Numbered from the stretch's first letter, positions 1 to 6,971 are shown. The stretch: 18,546 bases of DNA from an uncultured Pseudomonadota bacterium (GCA_946480245.1 CAMLIZ010000087.1:1-18546), one strand, 5' to 3'. Numbers and translations: made by a program. Notes: generated by a model not told the origin, from the sequence alone.

Positions 1-1
1 G

Positions 2-52
2 CCGCTGCTGGCGGAAGTGGGCGTGGGGGCGAACTGGGACAAGGCGCATTGA
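2..52 (+). CDS. 3' end of an unidentified gene (partial)
   Basis: The second frame runs open from the window edge for 16 codons and ends in TGA at 50-52. It reads PLLAEVGVGANWDKAH. The composition looks like a true protein C-terminus, but it is too short to assign to a family. It converges on the carboxypeptidase gene, with 37 bases between the two stop codons. I see no clear terminator hairpin in that gap. The alternative is that the frame is fortuitous, since 16 codons without a stop is weak evidence in GC-rich DNA. Confidence 0.45.
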   Translation, partial: PLLAEVGVGANWDKAH

Positions 53-89
53 GGCCGCGTCTTGCCGGTTGCTCTCGCCACCCGACCCG

Positions 90-1331
90 CTACTTGGACA
101 TCCAGCCGGAGACGCGCTGACGCATGCGCTCGAAGAATCCCGCGCGCTCTACGGCAGCGAGCGCGACGACAGGGGCCTCTCCGAGCTGCTTGCCGTTCGC
201 CGTGGCGACGATCTTGCCGATTAAGGCTCCTTTGGAGATCGGCGCCGTCAATTCAGGATTCAGCGAGATCGAGGTCTTGACGGCGGCAGCCTGGCCCTTT
301 GCGACCACAAAGGTCCAGGGCTGTGCAATGCCCGCGGCAACCGTGGGCGCCACTCCGTAGAGGACCTTGGCGTTCGTCAGCGTGGTGCCGGGCTGCGCGG
401 GAGTTGCTTCCTCGAAGTTGCTGTAACCCCAGTTCAATAGCACGCGGGTCTGATCCGCTCGGGCTTGTGCGCTGTTGGCGTTCATGATGACCGAAATCAG
501 GCGCATGCCGTTTCGCTTCGCCGATGTGGCCAGGCAGTAGCCGGCTTCCTCCGTGTGACCTGTCTTGAGCCCGTCGACCGTTGGATCGGTATACAGCAGC
601 GCATTGCGATTGCCTTGCTTGATGCCGTTGTACGTGAACTCGTGCTCCGCGTAGATGGGGTAGTACTTGGCGCTGTTGCGGATGATGGCTTGCGCCAGCA
701 CGGCGAGGTCGCGGGCGGAGGCCTTGTGACGGGGGTCGGGCAGCCCAGCCGCATTCTCGAAATGGGTGTGGGTCATTCCCAGCTTCGCTGCTTCGGCGTT
801 CATCTTCGCGACGAACCCGGCTTCGGAGCCGCCGATGTGCTCGGCCAGGGCCTTGGAGGCGTCGTTTCCGCTGTCGATGACAACCCCGCGAAGCATGTCC
901 ATCAAGGAAGCTTGAGCGTTCAGAGGAACGAACATGCAGCTGTCGCCCTGCTTGCCTCCGCGGCACCAAGCGCTGAGGCTCATCGTGACGGGTTCATCGG
1001 GCTTCAGCTTGCCGCTCTTCAGCCCCTGTTCGACCAGGTAGCTGGTCATCAGCTTGGTCAGCGACGCAGGCGGTAGAGGCTCGTCCGGGTTGGAGGAACC
1101 GAGAATTTGCCCTGTGTTGAAGTCCATCAGGACCCAGGCCTTGTTGGCAAGCACCGGCACTCCGTTGGCGTCGGTGGTCGCCGCGGCTGCGGTGGATGCA
1201 GCGGGCTTGTGTTTGTGAGCCGCTGCGTGCGGCTTGTGATGCTGTGCGGCGATGGCTGCTGGAGCAGCGGCAAGAATCGCGCTTGCAAGGATGGAATGAA
1301 GCAGTTGCGTGGAGGAGAAACGGGGATTCAT
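90..1331 (-). CDS. dacA: D-alanyl-D-alanine carboxypeptidase (PBP5/6-type, S11 family)
   Basis: A low-molecular-weight penicillin-binding protein that trims the terminal D-Ala from peptidoglycan pentapeptides in the periplasm. All three active-site motifs are visible in the 413-residue product: SLTK at 90-93 (nucleophile Ser90, Lys93), SGN at 154-156 and KTG at 256-258. A signal peptide fills about residues 1-29, ending in AAIAA, and the last 20 or so residues form an amphipathic helix (FFERMRQRVSGWMSK) like the membrane anchor of PBP5/6. Length fits the family. The mature N-terminus carries an unusual His/Lys/Ala/Pro-rich linker (about 30-53), and a Cys pair at 123 and 132 could form a disulfide. 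The ATG at 1331 is chosen because it gives the signal peptide directly, although no strong ribosome site precedes it. The gene is separated by 117 bases from the chr operon and probably has its own promoter. Whether it is dacA or dacC cannot be told from sequence alone. Confidence 0.93.
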   Translation of the reverse strand: MNPRFSSTQLLHSILASAILAAAPAAIAAQHHKPHAAAHKHKPAASTAAAATTDANGVPVLANKAWVLMDFNTGQILGSSNPDEPLPPASLTKLMTSYLVEQGLKSGKLKPDEPVTMSLSAWCRGGKQGDSCMFVPLNAQASLMDMLRGVVIDSGNDASKALAEHIGGSEAGFVAKMNAEAAKLGMTHTHFENAAGLPDPRHKASARDLAVLAQAIIRNSAKYYPIYAEHEFTYNGIKQGNRNALLYTDPTVDGLKTGHTEEAGYCLATSAKRNGMRLISVIMNANSAQARADQTRVLLNWGYSNFEEATPAQPGTTLTNAKVLYGVAPTVAAGIAQPWTFVVAKGQAAAVKTSISLNPELTAPISKGALIGKIVATANGKQLGEAPVVALAAVERAGFFERMRQRVSGWMSK

Positions 1332-1448
1332 CGCGAGGAGCTTTCGGCAATACCTTTCATCATGTTAGCGGTCCGATCGGCGGCACCGGCCAGGAGCGGT
1401 TATTGGCGAATGCCGGCTCTGCACCTTGCAATCAATGGGGCCGTGCAG

Positions 1449-2504
1449 TCAATGCCGGTGTGTGTGGTGCGCGTCGGGCACATGTGGGTGGGTATGCCGG
1501 ACGGTCTCGTGTCGGTGCCAATGGCTGTGCGTCCCTGCGGGAATCGGGTCATGCGCGTGTTGATGGTGGCCGTCGTCGTGCGTATGCGCATGCTCGTGCT
1601 CCATGGCTTCATGCAAGTGCTCGTGAGCATGCGACTCGGCCAGGTGCAACGCGACGCCGGCGAGCATCAGCGCGCCCCCTGCCGCCATGCCCCAACTTAG
1701 CGAGCGGTCACCGAGGAAGATCGCAAGCAGTGCGCCAATGAAGGGCGCGAAGGCGAATACCGAGCCGGTTCGGGCCGCGCCGAACGCCCGCTGTGCCAGC
1801 AGGTACAGCCGCAGGCTGAGTCCGTAGCCACTGGCTCCGATCGCCAGCAGTGCGAGGGCGGCGGCCCAGCGGGGAACCGGCTCGCCGGAGGCGAAGGCCA
1901 ATATGGCGGTCGCGGCCGCTCCAAGCAGCGACTTGCCAAGCACCACCTGCCCAGGATCGCGTTCGGCCAGCGCCCGCGACAGGGTGTTGTCCACCCCCCA
2001 GGCCGCAGTGGCACCGAGTACGGCCAGGAGCCCCAGCAACTGCACGGAGCCGCTCCGGCCTCGGTCGAGCACCAGCACCATGCCGCCGGCGAGGAGCAGC
2101 AGCATCGCAGCCCAGATCCGGCGGTCCATCACTTCGCTGTACAGCGTGCGGGCCAGCAGCGCGGTGAACAGGGCCTCCAGTGCCAGCATCAGCGAGCCGC
2201 TCGTCCCGCTGGTGTGCTGGAGGCCCCAGGCAAGCGCCACCGGGCCGATGCCGGCACCGAACACTGCCATCCAAGCCAGCCGGCGCCAGTCGGAGGGCCG
2301 CACGGCCGCCTCCCGCTGGAGCGGCCGGCGCAAGATTGCACCGACCAGCGCCGCGCCTGCATACAGCAGCGCCGCGGTCTCGAAGGGGCCGAGCCCCTCG
2401 CCCGCGCGCTGGACCAGCGGGGTACTGATCCCGAACAGGGTGGCCGCGGACAAGGCGAGCACCGCTCCTCGCAGCGCGGGCCAACGCCGGCGCATCACGA
2501 TCAT
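1449..2504 (-). CDS. DMT/EamA-family transporter with histidine-rich C-terminal tail
   Basis: A 351-residue inner-membrane protein. Residues of about 10-288 show the alternating hydrophobic segments and internal duplication of the ten-helix EamA (drug/metabolite) exporters, including a GTSGSLMLALEALFTALLARTLYSE-like region typical of the first repeat. The last 62 residues are hydrophilic and contain 23 histidines, mostly as HxH and HH, with Asp and Glu between them. Such tails bind Ni, Zn, Co or Cu in metal transporters such as NreB and CDF proteins. It is the last gene of the chr operon: its ATG overlaps the TGA of the preceding DUF1259 gene (ATGA), so translational coupling is likely. The substrate is unknown. 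Export of a metal, a metal chelate or a thiol metabolite during chromate stress is inference. The fold is sure, the function is not. Confidence 0.88.
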   Translation of the reverse strand: MIVMRRRWPALRGAVLALSAATLFGISTPLVQRAGEGLGPFETAALLYAGAALVGAILRRPLQREAAVRPSDWRRLAWMAVFGAGIGPVALAWGLQHTSGTSGSLMLALEALFTALLARTLYSEVMDRRIWAAMLLLLAGGMVLVLDRGRSGSVQLLGLLAVLGATAAWGVDNTLSRALAERDPGQVVLGKSLLGAAATAILAFASGEPVPRWAAALALLAIGASGYGLSLRLYLLAQRAFGAARTGSVFAFAPFIGALLAIFLGDRSLSWGMAAGGALMLAGVALHLAESHAHEHLHEAMEHEHAHTHDDGHHQHAHDPIPAGTHSHWHRHETVRHTHPHVPDAHHTHRH

Positions 2505-3061
2505 CGGACGGCCACCTCTTGCCGCGCATCCAGCGCCGCATTCACGCCCTTCGCCAAGTGGTCCGCCTTGCCCTTGCCCCAGCAGTGCAGGAACAGGGTG
2601 CGCGGCTCCTGGTGCGTAATGTGCTGATGGATCGCGACGATGTTGATGCCGGCGATTCGCATCGCCTTCAACACAGCCTGCAGTTCGCCCTCGTGCATCG
2701 CGAAGTCGCCATCGACGATCGTCACCTTCATCATGCCGTCCTCGGATTGCGCCTTGCCCAGGACCTGCTCGATCGGCCCGGCACTGACGCTGCTCGGGCT
2801 GGCAATGTCGCCCTCGAGCGTGGCCCCCGGCGCCGCGTGGCTGGCGCGAACCTGGGCCACCTTGTCATAGACGGCCTTGATGCCCTCGGCCAGCTGGTGC
2901 ACGTCACCCATGCCGCCGATGTGCATGAAGTAGACCTTCGGCTGATCGAAGAAGAAGTGGTTGTGCAGCGCAGTCACTTCAAGGCCGTGATCGAGCGCGG
3001 CGCTCGTCGCCGGGTTGACCTCGTCCTCGAACATCGCGGTGTCGCCCATCAGCATCACCAT
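2501..3061 (-). CDS. Shortened DUF1259 (ChrL / LppY-LpqO-like) protein
   Basis: The 186-residue product shows two half-repeats of the DUF1259 family. One contains MGDTAMFEDEVNP and ALHNHFFFDQPKVYFMH, the other DGDFAMHEGEL and AIHQHITHQEPRTLFLH. Full-length relatives, as I remember them, are about 280-300 residues, carry a signal peptide, and have an N-terminal half in each repeat (a GVYK...GRT...GVNTWAAF-like stretch). Both N-terminal halves are missing here: the protein begins just before MGD, and the second repeat jumps from MMKVTI to DGDFAM. No signal peptide is present, so it should be cytoplasmic. ChrL, a DUF1259 protein, is part of chromate-resistance clusters in Arthrobacter, which fits the neighbours. 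The start is uncertain, with ATGs at 3061, 3055 and 3049. An AAGGAG inside the end of the upstream gene lies 15 bases before the first. It may be a minimal functional variant or a decaying gene. Confidence 0.75.
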   Translation of the reverse strand: MVMLMGDTAMFEDEVNPATSAALDHGLEVTALHNHFFFDQPKVYFMHIGGMGDVHQLAEGIKAVYDKVAQVRASHAAPGATLEGDIASPSSVSAGPIEQVLGKAQSEDGMMKVTIVDGDFAMHEGELQAVLKAMRIAGINIVAIHQHITHQEPRTLFLHCWGKGKADHLAKGVNAALDARQEVAVR

Positions 3062-3073
3062 GCCGTGCCGAAA

Positions 3074-3982
3074 CTACTCCTTGGGGACGATAGGCACGCC
3101 TGCCGAGCGGCAAGCTTCCAGGCCCCCTGTGACGAAGCGTGCCTGCAATCCGCGGGCGCGCAGCGCCAAGGCCGCTGACCGGCCGATGTCCAGGCCATGG
3201 AAGCAGTAGACCAGCACCGGCTTCGACCGATCCAGCTCGGCGCTCCAGCCCGCCAGCTTTGCGGGGTCTTTCCAGCTCGCACCGGCGAGTTGGTCGGCGG
3301 CCTCGGCATAGGTGGCCGCGCGGCGCACGTCGATCAGCTGCGGCGCACTCGCCACGTCGGCCGGTCCTGCACTCAAGCTCATCGCATCGGCCGCGACCGC
3401 AGCGCCGTAGCGCAGGTACACCTCATCCCAATCGATGTTGTTCATGAAGGCGTCGACGTAGGCCGCCGCCTTGGCGCCGAAGTCCATGTGGTATGCGTGT
3501 TCGTACATGTCCAGCGCGAGGATCGGCATGGCGCCCGCCAGCAGGTGCGTGTGGTCGGCTGCCCAGTGGTTGACGAGCCGCCCCTCGCGCGGCGACCACG
3601 AAAGCAGCGCCCAGCCGAACCCGCCGCCCATCGCGTTGGCAAGCGCCGTGAACTCCGCGCGCCAGCGGTCCACCGACCCGAAATCGCGCTCAAGCGCGAT
3701 CGACAGGCCGCAGTCCGGCAACACGCCGTGGCCGCCGAGGCTGTCGAAGTACAGCTCGTGCAGCCAGGCCGAGTTGGCCGCAATCAGTTCTTCGCGCTTC
3801 AGGCCATTGACGGTGAACACCGGCGCGGCTGCCCAGTCAAGCTGAGCGAGCTGCTGGCGGATGGCGTTCAGCCGCTTCACCGCCCCGCTGTAGTTGTTCT
3901 GGTGGTGGCTGGCGATCAGCCGCTGTGACAAGCCTTGCAGCTTGGCGAAGTCCAGTGTCAGGGGGCGCAGTTGCAGGTCCAT
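3074..3982 (-). CDS. Fe/Mn superoxide dismutase - rhodanese fusion (ChrC/ChrE-like)
   Basis: A 302-residue two-domain protein. Residues 1 to about 195 form an Fe/Mn superoxide dismutase. The four metal ligands are visible as His26 (in ASHHQNNY), His75 (in WLHELYF), Asp158 and His162 (in LDMYEHAYHMDFG). Residues of about 208-300 are a rhodanese domain with LIDVR and an active-site loop starting at Cys260 (CFHGLDIGRS). In the Cupriavidus metallidurans chr cluster, ChrC (SOD) and ChrE (rhodanese-like) are separate genes; here one chain carries both. The SOD removes superoxide formed during one-electron Cr(VI) reduction. The rhodanese may handle chromium-glutathione or sulfane sulfur. No signal peptide is present, so it is cytoplasmic. 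The gene lies 27 bases after chrA, with AGGA before its ATG. Residues next to the metal differ from SodA/SodB: the positions of E. coli His30 and Tyr34 are Asn30 and Ala34 in an ungapped alignment. Confidence 0.88.
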   Translation of the reverse strand: MDLQLRPLTLDFAKLQGLSQRLIASHHQNNYSGAVKRLNAIRQQLAQLDWAAAPVFTVNGLKREELIAANSAWLHELYFDSLGGHGVLPDCGLSIALERDFGSVDRWRAEFTALANAMGGGFGWALLSWSPREGRLVNHWAADHTHLLAGAMPILALDMYEHAYHMDFGAKAAAYVDAFMNNIDWDEVYLRYGAAVAADAMSLSAGPADVASAPQLIDVRRAATYAEAADQLAGASWKDPAKLAGWSAELDRSKPVLVYCFHGLDIGRSAALALRARGLQARFVTGGLEACRSAGVPIVPKE

Positions 3983-4009
3983 GAGGTGTGTCCTGTCGAG
4001 TGGGATGGG

Positions 4010-5200
4010 TCAGGCGTGTGCGACCCGCGGATAAACCACCAGGCCGATCAGGGCGGCGGCGACCACGATCACCGGCTCCGGCAGCTTCTTGAACCTCCAC
4101 AGCACCGCTGCGGTCACGAGCGAGAGTCCCGCGGTGACGGCGTCGGTGATCGAGCGCTGGCCGATGACCACCACCGCGCCCGCGATCGCGCCAATGGCGG
4201 CGGCGGTGACGCCATCGACGAAGGCGAGGATGGCGGGCCGTTTCCCGTACTTCTTGAAGTAGGGCGCGGGCAGCACAGTGAACAGGTAGCACGGCAAGAA
4301 GGTGCCCAGCGCCGCCACCACCGCGCCCCAGAAGCCTTGCACCAGGAAGCCGATGAAGCCCGTGGTGATGACCACGGGACCGGGCGTGATCATGGCCACG
4401 GCCACCGCGTCGACGAACTCGCGGTCGGTCAGCCACGCGTACTCCTTGACGACGCCGCCATAGAGGAAGGGCACGATCGCCAGGCCGCTGCCGAAGACGA
4501 AGCTTCCGGCGTAGGCGAAGTAGCGCGCGATCTGGCCGAGCTTGTGCCAGCTGAGGGTGTCGATCGCAAGGAACGCGACGATCGGCGCAGCGAACGAGTG
4601 GACTGTGTCGCTGCCGAGCTTCGGCCGGGCGCGCGCAAGCCACACGAGCACGCCGCCGCCGAGGAAGACGAGGACGTTCTCGGTCTGCGTCACCACCGTC
4701 AGCACCGCGCTCACGGCGAAGATGGCCCACAGCAGCTTGTCTCTGCCGATGTTCTTCGTGGTCAGCTTCCAGGCGCTCATCGCGAGGATGCCGATCACCG
4801 CCGCGCCGACGCCGTAGAACACCGACTGCATCCAGCCTATGCCGCCGCAGGCGACATAGGCCGTTCCGATGGCCACCACCATCAGGAACGACGGCAGCAC
4901 GAAGGCGATGCCCACGAGCGTGGCGCCGAGAATCCCGTAGTGCACATAGCCCAGGTAGATCGCCAGCTGTGCGGCCAGGGGCCCAGGCATCAGCTGCGCG
5001 AGCGCGAGGCCCTCCTTGTAGTCGGCCTCGGTGACCCAGCCTCGCTTCTCCACCAGGTCGCGGTACATGTAGCCCACCAGCGCCACCGGGCCGCCGAAGC
5101 CCCAGGTGCCCAGGCCTAGCATGTAGGCGACCAGCCGCCACAGGGTGTAGCGCGCCGCGGGCAGTGCCTCCGGCGCACCTGCCACGGCGCTGTCGTTCAT
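4010..5200 (-). CDS. chrA: Chromate efflux transporter ChrA (CHR family)
   Basis: An inner-membrane transporter that expels chromate from the cytoplasm using the proton-motive force. The 396-residue product is a two-domain (long-chain) CHR protein. The first domain has the signature GLGTWGFGGPVALVGYMYRD and the second has FVDAVAVAMITPGPVVITTG. Each is followed by several hydrophobic segments, giving 10-12 membrane helices. The open frame continues upstream to a TTG at 5221 that overlaps the chrB stop. I prefer ATG at 5200 because AAGGAG lies 8 bases before it and because known ChrA proteins start close to this point. It follows chrB by 17 bases and precedes the SOD-rhodanese gene by 27, so it is co-transcribed with both. 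Identification is firm. Confidence 0.96.
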   Translation of the reverse strand: MNDSAVAGAPEALPAARYTLWRLVAYMLGLGTWGFGGPVALVGYMYRDLVEKRGWVTEADYKEGLALAQLMPGPLAAQLAIYLGYVHYGILGATLVGIAFVLPSFLMVVAIGTAYVACGGIGWMQSVFYGVGAAVIGILAMSAWKLTTKNIGRDKLLWAIFAVSAVLTVVTQTENVLVFLGGGVLVWLARARPKLGSDTVHSFAAPIVAFLAIDTLSWHKLGQIARYFAYAGSFVFGSGLAIVPFLYGGVVKEYAWLTDREFVDAVAVAMITPGPVVITTGFIGFLVQGFWGAVVAALGTFLPCYLFTVLPAPYFKKYGKRPAILAFVDGVTAAAIGAIAGAVVVIGQRSITDAVTAGLSLVTAAVLWRFKKLPEPVIVVAAALIGLVVYPRVAHA

Positions 5201-5208
5201 AGCTTGTT

Positions 5209-5214
5209 CTCCTT
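5209..5214 (-). promoter_or_regulatory. Ribosome binding site of chrA
   Basis: On the minus strand AAGGAG lies here, 8 bases before the ATG at 5200. It is one of the best Shine-Dalgarno matches in the window, and it decides the start of chrA against the TTG at 5221, which has no such sequence at the right distance. Confidence 0.75.
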
Positions 5215-5217
5215 GTC

Positions 5218-6198
5218 TCAAGTCTTGTGGCTCGCCTGGCGCTCGAAGTGCGCGTACAGCGAATCAAGCACCTTGCTCATTTCGGCAAGCAGCGCGTCGT
5301 CGTCGTCCAGCCGCTCGCGAGCCCCGGCCAGCACGGCCTCAAAGCCGACGGCTTCGGGCACCGGCTCGCCGCCCACGTCGAGCTGATGCACCATGGCCGC
5401 CAGCCGCTGCAGCGCCGGGTCTTTGTCCAGCCCGAAGCTCGCCATCAGGGTTTCGAAGGTGACTAGGTTGCCCACGTGGCTGAACGCCGCACCGTCGAAG
5501 TCGAAGCCCAATGCGTTCTTCGAGCAGTCCGAGGGCTTGGCCAGCCACTTGAAGCGCGCCTTCGGGTCGATGAAGCGGCGGATGAGCCACGCGCTGGCCA
5601 CGCGGTCCACCCATAACCGCCGGCGGGTTGCCCAGGTACGACCCTGGTAGCCCTCCCTATCGAGGCGCTGGATGCCGCCTTCGACTTCCTGCGGCTCATC
5701 AGGCGACACGAGCTGCTCGATGCGCTTGTTCAACTCGGTCCACGCGGCCTGGGCTTCGGTGCCCGAGTCGTTGGGGAAGAAGTCGATCGAACGCAGCGCG
5801 TCGTACTCGCGCTGCAGCTTGCGTTGGAGACGAATCAACTCGGCGGTGGACAGGGAGCCCATGCCTCGATTGACCTCTTTCCACGTCCGGCGCAGCTGGG
5901 CGTAGTCGTCACCGCGATCGAACAGCTGACGCCAGGCCAGCGCTTCGTCGTTGCTCAAGGGCTGAACGGCCATCAGCCACGCCACGCCGCCTTCGCGAAT
6001 GCAATCGTCGCCCAGCTCGCGCAGCGCGTCGATGCGCTCAGGCGCGTTCGGTAGCAAGTAGGCGCCATCGCGCAGCGCCATGCAGCCTAGTGCCTTGAGC
6101 CCGCGCCAAACGCGCATGCGGGCCGTCGCGCTCGGGGTCGGCAAGGACAAGACGAGGAGCAGCCAGGCTGTTTCAGCGTCAGCGTCGAAGGTTGTCAC
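5218..6198 (-). CDS. chrB: Chromate-sensing regulator ChrB
   Basis: A 326-residue protein with the two domains of ChrB. The N-terminal part (about 1-160) contains SATARMRVWRGLKALG and RDGAYLLP, the ChrB_N pattern that also resembles the C-terminal part of PaaX regulators. The C-terminal part (about 187-315) contains RTWATRRRLWVDRVASAWLI and the RRFIDPKARFKWL stretch, the ChrB_C signature. In Ochrobactrum tritici ChrB is a chromate-responsive regulator of the chr operon. It is the first gene of the operon here, and a palindrome sits on the promoter just upstream. The start is a GTG at 6198. Reading upstream in frame there is no other start codon before a TAA at 6220-6222, so the start cannot lie further out. 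The predicted transcription start falls almost on this GTG. Confidence 0.95.
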   Translation of the reverse strand: MTTFDADAETAWLLLVLSLPTPSATARMRVWRGLKALGCMALRDGAYLLPNAPERIDALRELGDDCIREGGVAWLMAVQPLSNDEALAWRQLFDRGDDYAQLRRTWKEVNRGMGSLSTAELIRLQRKLQREYDALRSIDFFPNDSGTEAQAAWTELNKRIEQLVSPDEPQEVEGGIQRLDREGYQGRTWATRRRLWVDRVASAWLIRRFIDPKARFKWLAKPSDCSKNALGFDFDGAAFSHVGNLVTFETLMASFGLDKDPALQRLAAMVHQLDVGGEPVPEAVGFEAVLAGARERLDDDDALLAEMSKVLDSLYAHFERQASHKT

Positions 6199-6204
6199 AT
6201 CGCG

Positions 6205-6234
6205 ACTATAACAACGATGTTATGTATTCTACAA
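6205..6234 (-). promoter_or_regulatory. Sigma70-like promoter of the chr operon
   Basis: On the minus strand a -10 box TATAGT (6210-6205; 5 of 6 to consensus) follows a -35-like TTGTAG (6234-6229; 3 of 6) with an 18-base spacer. This is one of the few AT-rich patches in the window and lies directly upstream of chrB. The predicted start of transcription is within a few bases of the GTG at 6198, so the messenger would be leaderless or nearly so. Confidence 0.6.
6208..6223. promoter_or_regulatory. Perfect palindrome over the chr promoter, candidate ChrB operator
   Basis: ATAACA-ACGA-TGTTAT is a perfect 6-4-6 inverted repeat. It overlaps half of the -10 box and fills part of the -35/-10 spacer of the chr promoter, which is where a repressor would block RNA polymerase. 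ChrB, the first gene of the operon, is the obvious candidate ligand. That assignment is inference from position; the symmetry itself is directly visible. Confidence 0.6.
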
Positions 6235-6428
6235 ACTTGTGTCGCAACCGACCTACCTGCCAACCGGGCGTGGTCCACTCCACGCGACCGCTATGGGTCC
6301 ATCGCGGGCACCCCTCGCTGCCTCGCAAGCACTCCTTGCCGCTCGCCGCTGCAGCGCTTCCGCCACGACCTCAGCTTCCCTTGGCCGGTCGCATGCCCGA
6401 CGGGTTCGGACTCTCGCTGTGTCTCAAG
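6235..6428. other. Gene-free stretch upstream of the chr promoter
   Basis: I see no convincing gene here. It holds one small inverted repeat, GCGTGG-tccact-CCACGC at 6268-6285, of unknown meaning. The stretch lies between the chr promoter and the decayed transposase and could include the flank or lost end of that element. The short open frames over it look like noise. Confidence 0.4.
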
Positions 6429-6870
6429 TCAAGACCTGAGGGAAGCGATGGAACCACCGCTCAGCCAAGGCGTTTGATCGCGGGTGATCGAGTAGAGAGT
6501 GGTCAGCAGCTTGCGCATGCAGGCGACGACTGCCAGCTTCTTGGCCTTCCCGGCGGCGACCGGGCGCGTGTGGAACTCTCGGATCGAAGGTAACTGCTCG
6601 CGGTGTGGCTCGGGGGGCGGGCGTCACGAACTTGTGACGCTCTTTGTATTCAGCCAGCAGATCACCAAAGCCTCTAGGCAGCGCGCGTCGACTTCATCGG
6701 TCTTGGCCAGCGCTCCCATCGACTTCGCGGAGTCCCTCGCCTGGCGTGGGTTGACCCGGGCCGCTACCACCCCCGCTTGGTGCATCGCGCACACCGCGCA
6801 TCGCTCATATCCGCCGGTGGCCTCCAACACCACCAGGTCCGCGGCTCTCATCTTCGAAACCCGCACCCCG
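6429..6870 (-). pseudogene. IS110-family transposase remnant
   Basis: Two pieces of an IS110-type (DEDD) transposase remain in order on the minus strand. The N-terminal piece (about 6860-6670) reads LVVLEATGGYERCAV, then VNPRQARDSAKSMGALAKTD and EVDARCLEA, all hallmarks of the catalytic domain. Around 6673 the homology leaves this frame and continues in another as FGDLLAEYKERHKFVTP. The C-terminal piece (about 6594-6432) reads VAAGKAKKLAVVACMRKLL and then TTLYSITRDQTPW, stopping at 6429. The beginning of the protein and most of the middle domain are absent: about 440 bases remain of a gene normally near 1 kb. The element cannot transpose by itself. Its place between the chr operon and the NHL lipoprotein gene marks an old insertion and rearrangement site. 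IS110 elements often lack terminal inverted repeats, and I did not identify ends. Confidence 0.85.
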
Positions 6871-6927
6871 GGTATGAAGGGGTCGCCCCAACGGCCTGCC
6901 CTCCTACACTCCTGCTGCCAAATCGGA

Positions 6928-6946
6928 GCGCCTGAACCACAGGCGC
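6928..6946. promoter_or_regulatory. Small hairpin in the leader of the NHL lipoprotein gene
   Basis: GCGCCTG-AACCA-CAGGCGC is a perfect 7-base stem with a 5-base loop. It ends 25 bases before the ATG at 6972. It has no T-run after it on either strand, so it is not a standard terminator. It may be a leader structure, or by chance given the GC content. Confidence 0.35.
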
Positions 6947-6971
6947 CATCTTCGCTTTGAGGGAGATTCTC

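Noticed and set aside
3837..5267. Open frame of 476 codons on the minus strand over chrA, and 394 codons on the plus strand at 3935-5119
   Set aside because: Both overlap chrA, whose frame has the family signatures and a good ribosome site. Their products are Arg- or His-rich noise.
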